Shown here one piece after another: positions 8,240 through 15,567 of a stretch of 21,376 nucleotides of DNA. The DNA comes from Candidatus Cloacimonadota bacterium (GTDB lineage Bacteria > Cloacimonadota > Cloacimonadia > Cloacimonadales > TCS61): NCBI GenBank assembly GCA_029932755.1, contig JAOZPK010000026.1:1-21376 (forward strand), in the 5' to 3' direction. The notes below the pieces were generated by a model that did not search any database, was not told where the DNA came from, and saw nothing but the letters and a program-made list of their open reading frames with translations. Position 1 is the first letter of the stretch, and every line of letters begins with the position of its first letter. Position numbers and translations under genes: made by a program.

Positions 8240-9811
8240 ATGACAAAGAGAACAAAGATTTTATTAATTATTATCTTTATGGTCGTAGTGATGAGCAGCA
8301 ATGTTTTTGCTCAGATCTTTCAAAGACAAATTTTTACAGGATTGCATGCCAATGCAACCAAGCTGATTGGTGGAGAGGTGGATGATAGCTCGGTTAGGAT
8401 TTTAGGGGAATTTAACGGTGGTTATTATATCACTCGTAAAATCGGGGTTGGTATTGAGGCTGGTTACGGTTTTGTTACCGTTCGCGATAAAGATCAACTT
8501 CTAGAAGTAATGAGTCATCTTATTGAAAAAGAGGATGCTCCTTTTCAAACAACATTTATCCCGATCTCTGTTTTTGGACGCTATAATCTTATTCAGGATC
8601 AGAATTGGATCCCTTATCTCACTGCAGGAATGGGTGTAATGATGTGGAATTGTGAAACTACTGAAACTTTTATGTCACCTCCGGAGGATGAAACTAGTCC
8701 TTCCGTTACTTTCCCTTCCGGTACTGAAATATCTTCCGGAAACAATTTTATTGCTAATATTGGTGGCGGGATCGAATGGGAAATTTCCCGTACAGTTGCG
8801 ATCGATTTCGGTGTAAAATATCAAAGAATATTTAACCAGAAGGATGATATGTCCGGTGAATCAATATCTGCTCTTAGAAGAGGAGATGTACAATCAGGAA
8901 ATCTATCGGCCGGTTTTGGTTTTACTCTGCGCTTTGGTGGCTGGAGAGATTCCGATGGTGATGAGATTGAAGATAAACTCGATAAGTGTCCGTTCGTTCC
9001 AGAGGATTTTGATAATTTCGAAGATGAAGACGGCTGTCCTGAATGGGATAATGATGGTGATGCACTGGCCGATTCGGTAGAAACCAATACAGGGATATTT
9101 ATCAGCGCAGACAGCACAGGAACAGATCCTAATGTAGTCGATACTGATCTGGATGGTGTTAATGATTATGATGAAGTTTATACTTATCATACTGATCCAC
9201 TCTCTGTTGATACTGATGCTGACAGCTTAAGTGATGGTGATGAAGTTAATAACTACCAGACTGATCCTAATTTACCTGATACGGATGGTGACAGTTTGAA
9301 TGACGGAGATGAAATATTCATTCATCAGACTGATCCAAAAAATGCAGATACAGATGGCGATGGCTTCTTGGATGGAGATGACAAATGTCCGCTAGAGCCT
9401 GAAACATTTAACGGCTTCATGGATGATGACGGTTGTCCGGACAAGAAACCGGAAATAATATTTGAGAAGAAGTCACCTATTATTTTGGACGGGGTGAACT
9501 TCAAGGTTGGAAGTTCAGAACTGACTGATAGTGCGAAGAATGTACTGGGCAAGGTTGTTAGAACTCTTAAAGATTACAAAGAGATGTACCTTGAGATCAG
9601 TGGCCATACAGATAGTTCCGGTTCCAGATCGCTAAATATGAAGTTATCTAGGAAAAGAGCCGAATCTGTACGACGTTATCTGATTAATCAGGGAATTGAA
9701 GAGTACAGATTACGTGCAATTGGCTTAGGCCCTGATCATCCTGTAACTACAAACAAAACAAAAGCAGGACGTGCAAAGAATAGACGTATTGAGTTCTTTA
9801 GAACAAAATAA
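8240..9811 (+). CDS. OmpA-family outer-membrane protein with thrombospondin type 3 repeats
   Basis: The product has 523 residues from the ATG at 8240. A Sec signal peptide ends in VFA-Q (Ala24). Residues about 25-235 form an outer-membrane beta-barrel-like domain (QRQIFTGLHANATKLIGG; GGYYITRKIGVGIEAGYGF). Residues about 236-395 are calcium-binding thrombospondin type 3 repeats, with many DTDGDS-LNDGDE units and two DKCP...DGCP cysteine pairs. Residues about 410-523 are the OmpA C-terminal peptidoglycan-binding domain with GHTDSSGSRSLNMKLSRKRA, including the Asp and Arg that contact diaminopimelate. The protein would tie the outer membrane to the cell wall through a calcium-stiffened spacer. 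It follows the FnIII/beta-helix gene by 28 bases and is followed by a terminator, so the two form a likely transcription unit. Confidence 0.93.
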   Translation: MTKRTKILLIIIFMVVVMSSNVFAQIFQRQIFTGLHANATKLIGGEVDDSSVRILGEFNGGYYITRKIGVGIEAGYGFVTVRDKDQLLEVMSHLIEKEDAPFQTTFIPISVFGRYNLIQDQNWIPYLTAGMGVMMWNCETTETFMSPPEDETSPSVTFPSGTEISSGNNFIANIGGGIEWEISRTVAIDFGVKYQRIFNQKDDMSGESISALRRGDVQSGNLSAGFGFTLRFGGWRDSDGDEIEDKLDKCPFVPEDFDNFEDEDGCPEWDNDGDALADSVETNTGIFISADSTGTDPNVVDTDLDGVNDYDEVYTYHTDPLSVDTDADSLSDGDEVNNYQTDPNLPDTDGDSLNDGDEIFIHQTDPKNADTDGDGFLDGDDKCPLEPETFNGFMDDDGCPDKKPEIIFEKKSPIILDGVNFKVGSSELTDSAKNVLGKVVRTLKDYKEMYLEISGHTDSSGSRSLNMKLSRKRAESVRRYLINQGIEEYRLRAIGLGPDHPVTTNKTKAGRAKNRRIEFFRTK

Positions 9812-9835
9812 TACGTGATAATTAAATAGATACTT

Positions 9836-9869
9836 AATGGACCCGGTTTTTTACTGGGTCCATTTTTTA
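9836..9869 (+). terminator. Rho-independent terminator after the OmpA-like gene
   Basis: AATGGACCCGG pairs with CTGGGTCCATT (11 pairs, one G-U) around a T-rich 7-base loop, and a run of six T follows the stem. It starts 25 bases after the stop codon. Confidence 0.9.
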
Positions 9870-9926
9870 AGTAACATTCGTCGGAACATAATTAATAAAA
9901 GGGTAGGAAAAATTTTATAGTTCTGC

Positions 9927-9956
9927 TTGACGATTATCATTGAATGATTGAAATAC
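9927..9956 (+). promoter_or_regulatory. Possible promoter and palindrome upstream of manA
   Basis: TTGACG at 9927-9932 resembles a -35 box. The matching -10 around 9951 is poor. The spacer holds the perfect palindrome ATCATTGAATGAT (9937-9949), which could be an operator. Confidence 0.3.
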
Positions 9957-9995
9957 AAAACAATAATATAAAAAGGGAATAATTAGTGTTGAAAA

Positions 9996-11237
9996 ATGAA
10001 AGAAAATTTAATGAACAGATCTGGTAAATTGAAAATATTCAAATTGAGAAATCAGATTCTTGAATATGCTTGGGGATCCAAGACATGTATTTCACATTTA
10101 CAGGGAAAAGATGAATCCTCACCAGAGCCACAGGCTGAATTATGGATGGGTACACACCCAATGGGTTCTTCTCGTATTTTAATAAATGGTAAAGAAGAAT
10201 CTCTTCTGGAATTAATAAGACAAGACCCAAAGAGGATGCTGGGGGATAAGATTGCTCGTAAATTTAAAAATGAGCTACCCTTTTTATTTAAAATCCTGGC
10301 GGCTGCGCATCCGCTTTCTATCCAGGCTCATCCCAATAAAATTCAAGCAAGAAAAGGGTTTGAATTTGAAAATAAAGAGAATATACCTCTCAATTCTCCC
10401 GAACGAAATTATAGAGATGATAATCATAAACCTGAGTTGATCTGTGCTTTAACGAATTTTGAAGCAATGTGTGGATTTCAGCCTATCGGGGATATTGTAG
10501 AGAGAATTAAATATTTGCAATTGGAAGATTATATTTCCATGACCAAAGAATTAGAGACAGATCTATCAATAAAGAACTTGAAAAAAATGTTCTCTGAGTT
10601 GATGGGCAAACACGATGATGTTCAAACTAAAAAGGTTAGTATTTTGGTAAACAAAATAGCAGAATTAGGACCAAGAGATGAAAATGAAAAGATAATATTT
10701 AAATGGATATCAAGATTAGCAGCTCTTTATCCAAAAGATATGGGAGTCTTTTCACCACTTTTTTTAAATGTTATTAAGCTTCTACCGGGAGAGGCATTGT
10801 TTATTGAAGCAGGCGTTTTACATACTTATTTAAGTGGCTGTGGTGTAGAGGTTATGGCAAATTCGGATAATGTATTACGTGGTGGGCTGACCCATAAAAA
10901 AGTTGACCTTCATAACTTGATCAAAATACTTAAGTTCGATAATACTGGTTTGATAAAGGTCCAGCCTAAATATAGTAAAGATGAATACATTTATCAAACT
11001 TCTGCTGAAGAATTTCAACTTTCAAAAATTGTAACAAAAGAAAAAGATCCTTTTGTGAATTCTGATATCCAAAGTGCGGAAATAATTTTATGTACGGAAG
11101 GAAGAGGATCGATAAAATGGTCAGGATCAATTCTTGAATTAAAACACGGTGAATCTGTTTTTGTCCCCTTTTCAATTTCAGAATACTCTATCGAAGGTTC
11201 AATGGAACTATATAAAGTTGTAATTCCTACAGGATAA
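9996..11237 (+). CDS. manA: Class I mannose-6-phosphate isomerase
   Basis: The enzyme interconverts mannose 6-phosphate and fructose 6-phosphate, feeding GDP-mannose and sugar-polymer synthesis in the cytoplasm. The 413-residue sequence carries the type I PMI hallmarks: EYAWGS near residue 24, PFLFKILAAAHPLSIQAHPNK with zinc ligands Gln110 and His112, RNYRDDNHKPEL with Glu147, and the late ligand His276 in GVLHTYLSG, followed by NSDNVLRGGLTHK. Length is typical. Two in-frame ATG codons compete, at 9996 and 10011. Neither has a strong ribosome-binding site, and the shorter start would still keep all conserved sequence. No other mannose-pathway gene is nearby. The next gene, an unknown membrane protein, follows after 20 bases. 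Confidence 0.95.
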   Translation: MKENLMNRSGKLKIFKLRNQILEYAWGSKTCISHLQGKDESSPEPQAELWMGTHPMGSSRILINGKEESLLELIRQDPKRMLGDKIARKFKNELPFLFKILAAAHPLSIQAHPNKIQARKGFEFENKENIPLNSPERNYRDDNHKPELICALTNFEAMCGFQPIGDIVERIKYLQLEDYISMTKELETDLSIKNLKKMFSELMGKHDDVQTKKVSILVNKIAELGPRDENEKIIFKWISRLAALYPKDMGVFSPLFLNVIKLLPGEALFIEAGVLHTYLSGCGVEVMANSDNVLRGGLTHKKVDLHNLIKILKFDNTGLIKVQPKYSKDEYIYQTSAEEFQLSKIVTKEKDPFVNSDIQSAEIILCTEGRGSIKWSGSILELKHGESVFVPFSISEYSIEGSMELYKVVIPTG

Positions 11238-11257
11238 AAGGCAAAGGAGTAATTAAA

Positions 11258-11986
11258 ATGAAATTTAAAGATTTTTTACTGTTAATAAAAACACCGATTC
11301 TGCTTATTCTTCTCATGATCATCATTTTTTCTTTTATGTCATATTTTTTTGGTTTTCAACTCACTTTAGTAAAAGATAGAGGAGTGCTAATGTGGATAAT
11401 ACATGGTCTCTTTTATCAATTGGATTTTACGCATGATCTATCCTTAGCAACCTGGTTCATAAGTTTTATAATATTGGTTATTGCCTCAGGGTTCTTTTTA
11501 ATAGGTTGGGGGGATAGAGAAAAATTAAAGATTAGTCCCACCCGACAATGGTTCATTAGATTATTCAGTGTGATAGCGTTTATTCTTTCTGCTGATGAAA
11601 TCCTCTTATTGCGAGATCAACTAGGTAAGAAAATTGAAGATACAACAGGTTTGTTAGATAAAATCAATGTTGAACATCTTGGCTATTCTTGGCTTTTTGT
11701 CTATATCCCGCTGGCTTTGGCCGGGATGATTGTGTTTATCTTTGTATTCAATAAGCTAATAAAAAATATCAAGAGTGTTAGCCATAGGTTCTTCATAAAT
11801 CGTTATCTCTCATCAATTATTATCTTAGTTCCACTCTACTTTATCCTTGCCTTTATTGGAAGATATGTGCTGATGAGCGGAACCTCTTCAAGCTTGATCC
11901 CATATTTTGAGGGAGTTCTAAAAACGGGAATTTTATACTGTCTCTACAATTTTGTACTAAAAATTATTGAAAGCTATAATTTGTAA
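11258..11986 (+). CDS. Six-helix membrane protein of unknown function
   Basis: I do not recognise this 242-residue protein beyond its topology. Hydrophobic stretches suggest membrane helices at about residues 10-33, 66-86, 98-115, 145-168, 180-205 and 218-236. A charged motif SADEILLLRDQLGKKIEDTTG (residues about 110-130) sits at the end of the third helix. A similar acidic S-L-D-E motif at a helix end occurs in some uncharacterised bacterial membrane proteins, but I cannot name a family with certainty. AAGGAG lies 6 bases before the ATG, a good ribosome-binding site. The 20-base gap after manA suggests co-transcription. Confidence 0.7.
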   Translation: MKFKDFLLLIKTPILLILLMIIIFSFMSYFFGFQLTLVKDRGVLMWIIHGLFYQLDFTHDLSLATWFISFIILVIASGFFLIGWGDREKLKISPTRQWFIRLFSVIAFILSADEILLLRDQLGKKIEDTTGLLDKINVEHLGYSWLFVYIPLALAGMIVFIFVFNKLIKNIKSVSHRFFINRYLSSIIILVPLYFILAFIGRYVLMSGTSSSLIPYFEGVLKTGILYCLYNFVLKIIESYNL

Positions 11987-12034
11987 GAATATTCTTTATA
12001 TGATCTACTCCTCAATTTAAATAACAGCAATATA

Positions 12035-12048
12035 TTCATTAAAACGAA
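12035..12048 (+). promoter_or_regulatory. HipB-type operator, upstream copy 1
   Basis: TTCATT-AA-AACGAA is a near-palindrome with one mismatch between arms. It lies just upstream of the -35 box of the hipBST promoter and is the same motif found at 12096, 13625 and 13686. Binding by HipB is inferred. Confidence 0.55.
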
Positions 12049-12056
12049 AAAATAAC

Positions 12057-12086
12057 TTGCATATATCCAGTAATATTATATATTAT
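12057..12086 (+). promoter_or_regulatory. hipBST promoter
   Basis: TTGCAT (12057-12062) and TATTAT (12081-12086) are separated by 18 bases and lie between two operator motifs centred at 12041.5 and 12102.5. Binding to both sites would bracket the promoter, as expected for an autorepressed toxin-antitoxin operon. Confidence 0.55.
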
Positions 12087-12095
12087 ACCAAGATA

Positions 12096-12109
12096 TTCAT
12101 TTTAATGAA
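12096..12109 (+). promoter_or_regulatory. HipB-type operator, upstream copy 2
   Basis: TTCATT-TT-AATGAA has perfect 6-base arms and lies just before the hipB ribosome-binding site, centred 61 bp from the first copy. Confidence 0.65.
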
Positions 12110-12122
12110 AAAAGAGGTAATG

Positions 12123-12332
12123 ATGAATAAAAAAGAATTTGGTAGCATAATCAAAGATCGGCGCAAGATTTTGAAAATCAATCAAGAAGATCTGAGTGAA
12201 ATTTCGGAAGTAGCATTGCATACCATCAGCGATATTGAATCGGGTAAGGGGAACCCTACTTTGCAGGTGATATATAGATTATGTGATGTATTAGGATTGA
12301 AACTCAGCATAAAAGTTAAAGGTGAAGAATAA
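12123..12332 (+). CDS. hipB: HipB-like XRE-family antitoxin/repressor
   Basis: This is a 69-residue helix-turn-helix protein (XRE/HTH_3). The recognition region spans roughly residues 19-58 (INQEDLSEISEVALHTISDI then ESGKGNPTLQVIYRLCDVLG) and leaves almost no room for another domain. The start at 12123 is chosen because GAGG at 12114-12117 is correctly spaced from it, and because the longer open frame (from 12057) would run through the promoter and operator. ATG at 12120 is an alternative. Its TAA overlaps the next ATG by one base (TAATG). In HipBST systems HipB binds DNA and bridges HipS/HipT, while HipS neutralises the kinase. Repression at the TTCATT-N2-AATGAA sites is inferred. Confidence 0.88.
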   Translation: MNKKEFGSIIKDRRKILKINQEDLSEISEVALHTISDIESGKGNPTLQVIYRLCDVLGLKLSIKVKGEE

Positions 12333-12649
12333 TGAAAGCGAATGTCTATTTCAGACAACGTTTAGCGGGAATCCTAGAGAAAACAGACTCTGGCTATAAT
12401 TTTCGATATAATAAATCTTATTTATCAGATCATTCTGCCAAATCGATCAGTTTTTCTTTACCAAAAAGTAAAAAAGAATTTCATTCTAAACAGCTCTTCT
12501 CTTTTTTTCACGGACTGTTAACAGAAGGTTATGCTACTAAAATTCAATCTCGTAAACTGAAGATAGATGAAAAAGATTATTTTACTAGGCTTATTAGAAC
12601 TGCAACTGTAGATACAATAGGATGCGTGACTGTTGAGGAGATAAAATGA
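12332..12649 (+). CDS. hipS: HipS-like antitoxin (HipA N-subdomain 1 as a separate protein)
   Basis: The 105-residue product matches only the N-terminal subdomain of HipA (Couple_hipA, PF13657). Visible features are a G-x-L strand near residue 13, FRYNKSYL, a SISFSLP segment (38-44), LFSFFHGLLTEGY (55-67) and a VDTIGCVTVEE end. In E. coli O127 HipBST, HipS is the antitoxin and inhibits HipT by placing a conserved Trp in the kinase active site. This protein contains no Trp at all. Family members often read LLPEGW where this one reads LLTEGY, so Tyr67 may take that place. It overlaps hipB by one base and hipT by four (ATGA), so the three genes are probably translated together. A complete C-terminus and a separate ribosome-binding site for hipT argue against a frameshifted hipA. 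Confidence 0.85.
   Translation: MKANVYFRQRLAGILEKTDSGYNFRYNKSYLSDHSAKSISFSLPKSKKEFHSKQLFSFFHGLLTEGYATKIQSRKLKIDEKDYFTRLIRTATVDTIGCVTVEEIK
12635..12640 (+). promoter_or_regulatory. Ribosome-binding site for hipT inside hipS
   Basis: GAGGAG lies 5 bases before the hipT ATG at 12646, within the end of hipS. It supports hipT as a separately translated gene rather than the second half of a frameshifted hipA. Confidence 0.7.
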
Positions 12650-13617
12650 GTGTGTGCATGGGGTGTTTAAAACAAATAGAAAACAAAGTATATTGCAATG
12701 CCTGTCTACGGAAAATGTTTAAGGGAAAACCTCCAATCTTAGATCTAAAAAGATCTGAATTTAAAATTATCCGTTACCAAAAGATCGATCATTTCTCCAT
12801 TTCAGGAGTTCAGGATAAGATATCTCTACAATTATCAGGAAAGAATCTAATTCCCACTACAAAGGAAGGGGAATATATTCTTAAGCCGATTCCCAATACA
12901 GATAGAGAACAATTGCAAACCGATATTCCTGCTAATGAACATTTGACCATGCAGATCGCTAAGCAGGTTTTTAATATTCAAACGGCAGAAAATGCTTTGA
13001 TAAATTTTGCTGATGGTGAATTAGCTTACATTACCAAACGTTTTGACCGCAGAGAAGGAGAGAAATTTCATCAGGAGGATTTTTGTCAAATTGGTGGAAT
13101 TTCACCTGAATCAGATGGTCCCTATTTTAAATATGAAACTAGTTATGAAGAGATAGGAAAAATTATATTTGATCATTGCGCTGCTGCCAAGATCGAGATT
13201 GAAAAGTTATTTAAACTAGTTCTGTTCAACTATACTTTTGGTAATGGAGATGCACATTTGAAAAATTTTTCACTTATAGAAACAATCAATAGTGATTTTG
13301 TGCTTTCTCCGGCATATGATCTTCTTAATACAAATATCCATTTTCCAAATGAAAGCAGAATGGCATTGGATATGTTTGAAGAGTTTGAGACTAAACATTA
13401 TAAGAATAATGGATTTTGTGGATTTGAAGATTTTATTAAATTGGGTGAGTTTTATAAAATTAAATCCAATAGAATAAAAAAGATGATCTTAGAATTTCCA
13501 GGTAAAAGAGAGAAGGTAGAAAAATTGATCTCACAATCCTTTTTAAGCTCAGAAGGTAAGGAAAAATACTTAGAAATCTATCTGGATAGATTGAAGGCAA
13601 TAACAGAAAATTTTTGA
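12646..13617 (+). CDS. hipT: HipT-like serine/threonine kinase toxin with N-terminal zinc finger
   Basis: This 323-residue kinase belongs to the HipA_C/HipT family (PF07804). Residues 4-20 form a likely zinc finger: Cys4-x2-Cys7 and Cys17-x2-Cys20. The Gly-rich loop reads SISGVQDK, so Ser51 and Ser53 match the SIS autophosphorylation pair of E. coli HipT. An ATP-binding Lys lies in YILKPIP (Lys80). The catalytic loop is GNGDAHLKNF with Asp202, Lys206 and Asn207, and the metal-binding Asp225 is in PAYDLLN. All catalytic residues look intact. Known relatives inhibit translation by phosphorylating aminoacyl-tRNA synthetases (TrpS for E. coli HipT, GltX for HipA). The target here cannot be read from sequence. 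The gene is last in hipB-hipS-hipT, overlapping hipS by four bases. Confidence 0.9.
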   Translation: MSVCMGCLKQIENKVYCNACLRKMFKGKPPILDLKRSEFKIIRYQKIDHFSISGVQDKISLQLSGKNLIPTTKEGEYILKPIPNTDREQLQTDIPANEHLTMQIAKQVFNIQTAENALINFADGELAYITKRFDRREGEKFHQEDFCQIGGISPESDGPYFKYETSYEEIGKIIFDHCAAAKIEIEKLFKLVLFNYTFGNGDAHLKNFSLIETINSDFVLSPAYDLLNTNIHFPNESRMALDMFEEFETKHYKNNGFCGFEDFIKLGEFYKIKSNRIKKMILEFPGKREKVEKLISQSFLSSEGKEKYLEIYLDRLKAITENF

Positions 13618-13624
13618 TGAAATA

Positions 13625-13638
13625 CTTATTAAAATGAA
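13625..13638 (+). promoter_or_regulatory. HipB-type operator, downstream copy 3 (degenerate left arm)
   Basis: CTTATT-AA-AATGAA lies 7 bases after the hipT stop. The right arm is exact; the left matches at four of six positions. The centre (13631.5) is 61 bp from copy 4. Confidence 0.4.
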
Positions 13639-13685
13639 TAGTGGGATATATTTAATAGCAACATTATTGCATATCCACCAAAATA

Positions 13686-13699
13686 TTCATTAAAATGAA
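13686..13699 (+). promoter_or_regulatory. HipB-type operator, downstream copy 4
   Basis: TTCATT-AA-AATGAA is the best copy: its arms extend to 8 bases on each side (TATTCATT and AATGAATA, 13684-13701). It lies beyond hipT where no plus-strand gene starts, so it is not an ordinary promoter operator. Confidence 0.5.
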
Positions 13700-13754
13700 T
13701 AAACAGTTATTAGAAATTATTGGATAAATTATTAAAATAGATGCTGGATAATAT

Positions 13755-13780
13755 AAAAAAGGGCGATTATTAAATCGCCC
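13755..13780 (-). terminator. Hairpin terminator for the minus-strand operon
   Basis: GGGCGATT (13761-13768) pairs perfectly with AATCGCCC (13773-13780) around ATTA. Six A at 13755-13760 become a U-run when read leftward, so this is a proper terminator for the TolC-family gene ending at 13952. Read rightward from hipT, the stem is followed by TTACAT, so termination would be weaker. Confidence 0.85.
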
Positions 13781-13833
13781 TTACATACAACTTTTGTTTG
13801 TGTTTGCCGGCTGTAGCACAGTTTTAGCGAAGA

Positions 13834-13932
13834 TAGGTTCGTTACCGATTTTTGGATCTTACCGTCTTCAAAATAGAGGACTCCATCCCGGGTTAAACCT
13901 GTCCATCCAAAGCTTTCAGTATCTCTTATTTT
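13834..13932 (-). pseudogene. Short coding remnant, possibly the end of a TldD/PmbA-type gene
   Basis: Just downstream of the TolC-family stop, the minus strand reads ESFGWTGLTRDGVLYFEDGK and then IQKSVTNL. TldD/PmbA peptidase-family proteins end with a TGLTRDG...IENGKI...PVKN segment, which this resembles. No start, no ribosome-binding site and no upstream part is present, and the following residues no longer match. It is either a relic of a deleted gene or a chance similarity. A sensor-propeller repeat is an alternative reading. The rest of 13781-13951 shows nothing recognisable. Confidence 0.35.
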
Positions 13933-13951
13933 TTACCAATGGTTGCTATTA

Positions 13952-15205
13952 TTACCATTTACCCAGGATTTTATCAGATGATAAAAGATTAATTTCTTCC
14001 TGCTTTTTCATAAGTCGATAATTATTTTGAATACTGGCAAGTTGTGTATTCTGAAAATCAATTTTAGATCTATCAAGGTCTAATAAACTTATCATTCCCA
14101 AACGAAAATGTTCCTGAGCCATATTAAGGTTTTCCTCAGCCAGTTTCAACTTTTCTTCATAGAGATCAAATGATCTTTTTAAGGTCTTCACATCGTTTTG
14201 CAGGTTAGTTAGTTGCAGACCGTAATCTCTTTTACTTTTCACATAATCCAATTTTTGGATCTTCAGATTCCGCTTACTGCGGAGAATATTCTCAAAATTA
14301 TCCATTAATCCAAAAACATTCCAACTAGCACTAAGAATAAGCGATTGAGAGTCACGTGTGTAGTCAGAAAATGCATTAACATCACCTTGATCGTAATGAC
14401 CAAAACTATATCCAATTGAGATCGTAGGCAATAGGTTCATTGTCGTTTGAAGATGCAAGAGTTTATTGATCTTTAATGAATTCAATTTCTGTTCTAATAG
14501 ATTATTAGATTCGAATTCTGAATTTTCCAGATCAATATTAAACTCAGGTACTACAAACTCAAAACCAGCATCATCGATATTCAAGTATGAGAAAAGGTCT
14601 TTCCTGGTTTTGGAAAGTGAATTGATTGCTTCATTAACAGCAATCTCGTAATCTATCAATGATACTTCACTTTGTTTCAATTCCAGTAAAGATTTATTTC
14701 CGGTATCATACTGTACTTTGATCTGCTGTTGTATCTTATTTTGTAATTCCAGATTATTTTGTTGAATCTCAAGGGTCTCTTGAAGTTCCAATACACCAAG
14801 ATAGCTTGCAAAAACATAATATGCAATTTGTTTTCTGGTTTCATTAAGTGAGATCTTGGCATTTTTCATACCAAAGACGGATGTATGAATATTGTAATAA
14901 GATGGATCATTCAAGAAAAAACTTTTAGATAAAGTAAGATAACCGCTTTCGTCCCAATCTGTTTCATTTGGTTCGTTGATCTGATCATAATATTTTGTTT
15001 TTGCAACACCTGCAGTTACAGAAGGTAAAACGCCATAAATACTGCTTCTAAATATGCTTGATGAGTTTTTCTCGCTGACAACTTCTTGCTGAATATCGTA
15101 GGAATTTTCCAATCCAATATTTATTAATTCTTCCAGTGTGTATTGTTCTGCCAGACAGAGTAACGGAAGAATTATTAGCATGATTATCGAAATTATTTTT
15201 TTCAT
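13952..15205 (-). CDS. TolC-family outer-membrane efflux channel
   Basis: The product is a 417-residue outer-membrane efflux protein (OEP family). A signal peptide ends at CLA-E (about residue 19), followed by the typical opening YTLEELINIGLENSYDIQ and long amphipathic helices with heptad-like spacing around residues 125-200 and 330-405. The C-terminal MISLLDLDRSKIDFQNTQLA segment is the conserved second-repeat helix motif of TolC relatives (G-x-x-S-x-L-D-L). Members form trimeric channels that take substrates from inner-membrane pumps through a periplasmic adaptor. The AGGAG site lies 6 bases before the start and the 88-residue gene is 17 bases upstream. No adaptor (HlyD/MacA) gene is visible, so the partner pump is uncertain. 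Confidence 0.92.
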   Translation of the reverse strand: MKKIISIIMLIILPLLCLAEQYTLEELINIGLENSYDIQQEVVSEKNSSSIFRSSIYGVLPSVTAGVAKTKYYDQINEPNETDWDESGYLTLSKSFFLNDPSYYNIHTSVFGMKNAKISLNETRKQIAYYVFASYLGVLELQETLEIQQNNLELQNKIQQQIKVQYDTGNKSLLELKQSEVSLIDYEIAVNEAINSLSKTRKDLFSYLNIDDAGFEFVVPEFNIDLENSEFESNNLLEQKLNSLKINKLLHLQTTMNLLPTISIGYSFGHYDQGDVNAFSDYTRDSQSLILSASWNVFGLMDNFENILRSKRNLKIQKLDYVKSKRDYGLQLTNLQNDVKTLKRSFDLYEEKLKLAEENLNMAQEHFRLGMISLLDLDRSKIDFQNTQLASIQNNYRLMKKQEEINLLSSDKILGKW

Positions 15206-15222
15206 TTTATCTCCTATCTGAA

Positions 15223-15489
15223 TTACTTTTTAACTGATTTCTTTCGGAACATTAATGGGATTTTATCTTCATCCGGTGCTCCTATTTGAATCAATTTCCA
15301 GTTCTTATCATAATCATTAATTGCGTGTCTTATAACTGTAACTTTTTCCTCGGAAGAGGGCTCTGAGCCTTTCCAATGCACAATTTCTACGCGGTATTTC
15401 AAAGTTCTCTTTTTCCCATTGATCCTTACGTCAATTTCCAGATTCTGTTCTGCTTCCAATGTTGGAATAGATAATACAACTTCTCTCAT
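15223..15489 (-). CDS. Small conserved-looking protein of unknown function
   Basis: I do not recognise this 88-residue soluble protein. It has no signal peptide or membrane segment. The first half alternates hydrophobic and charged residues as beta strands do (EIDVRINGKKRTLKYRVEIV). The second half has a helix (VTVIRHAINDYDKNWKLIQI) and ends in a lysine-rich tail. The ribosome-binding site GGGGAGG 4 bases before the ATG is the strongest in this cluster, and the gene is 17 bases from the TolC-family gene, so it is very likely real and translated. Its place between an ABC permease and an efflux channel hints at a link with export. Confidence 0.7.
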   Translation of the reverse strand: MREVVLSIPTLEAEQNLEIDVRINGKKRTLKYRVEIVHWKGSEPSSEEKVTVIRHAINDYDKNWKLIQIGAPDEDKIPLMFRKKSVKK

Positions 15490-15525
15490 TATGACCTCCC
15501 CACGATCATATTATTTCTCTCTTTA

Positions 15526-15567
15526 CTCATCTCTAATTTCTCATTTCACATTTCACATTTATCATTC
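15526..15567. repeat. Degenerate 7-bp tandem repeat, six units
   Basis: Successive units on the plus strand are CTCATCT, CTAATTT, CTCATTT, CACATTT, CACATTT and ATCATTC. It lies in the 100-base gap between the permease and the small gene, next to the hairpin at 15567-15586. Confidence 0.6.

Noticed and set aside
12057..12122. Longer upstream start for hipB
   Set aside because: The added codons coincide with the probable promoter and an operator, and the good ribosome-binding site at 12114 points to 12123.
12332..13617. A single hipA gene broken by a frameshift
   Set aside because: HipS ends as a complete subdomain, HipT has its own ribosome-binding site and begins with a zinc finger typical of stand-alone HipT proteins, and the gene order matches known HipBST systems.
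13794..14021. Plus-strand open frame of 75 codons
   Set aside because: It runs antisense to the TolC-family end and its downstream sequence, has no ribosome-binding site and no recognisable motif.
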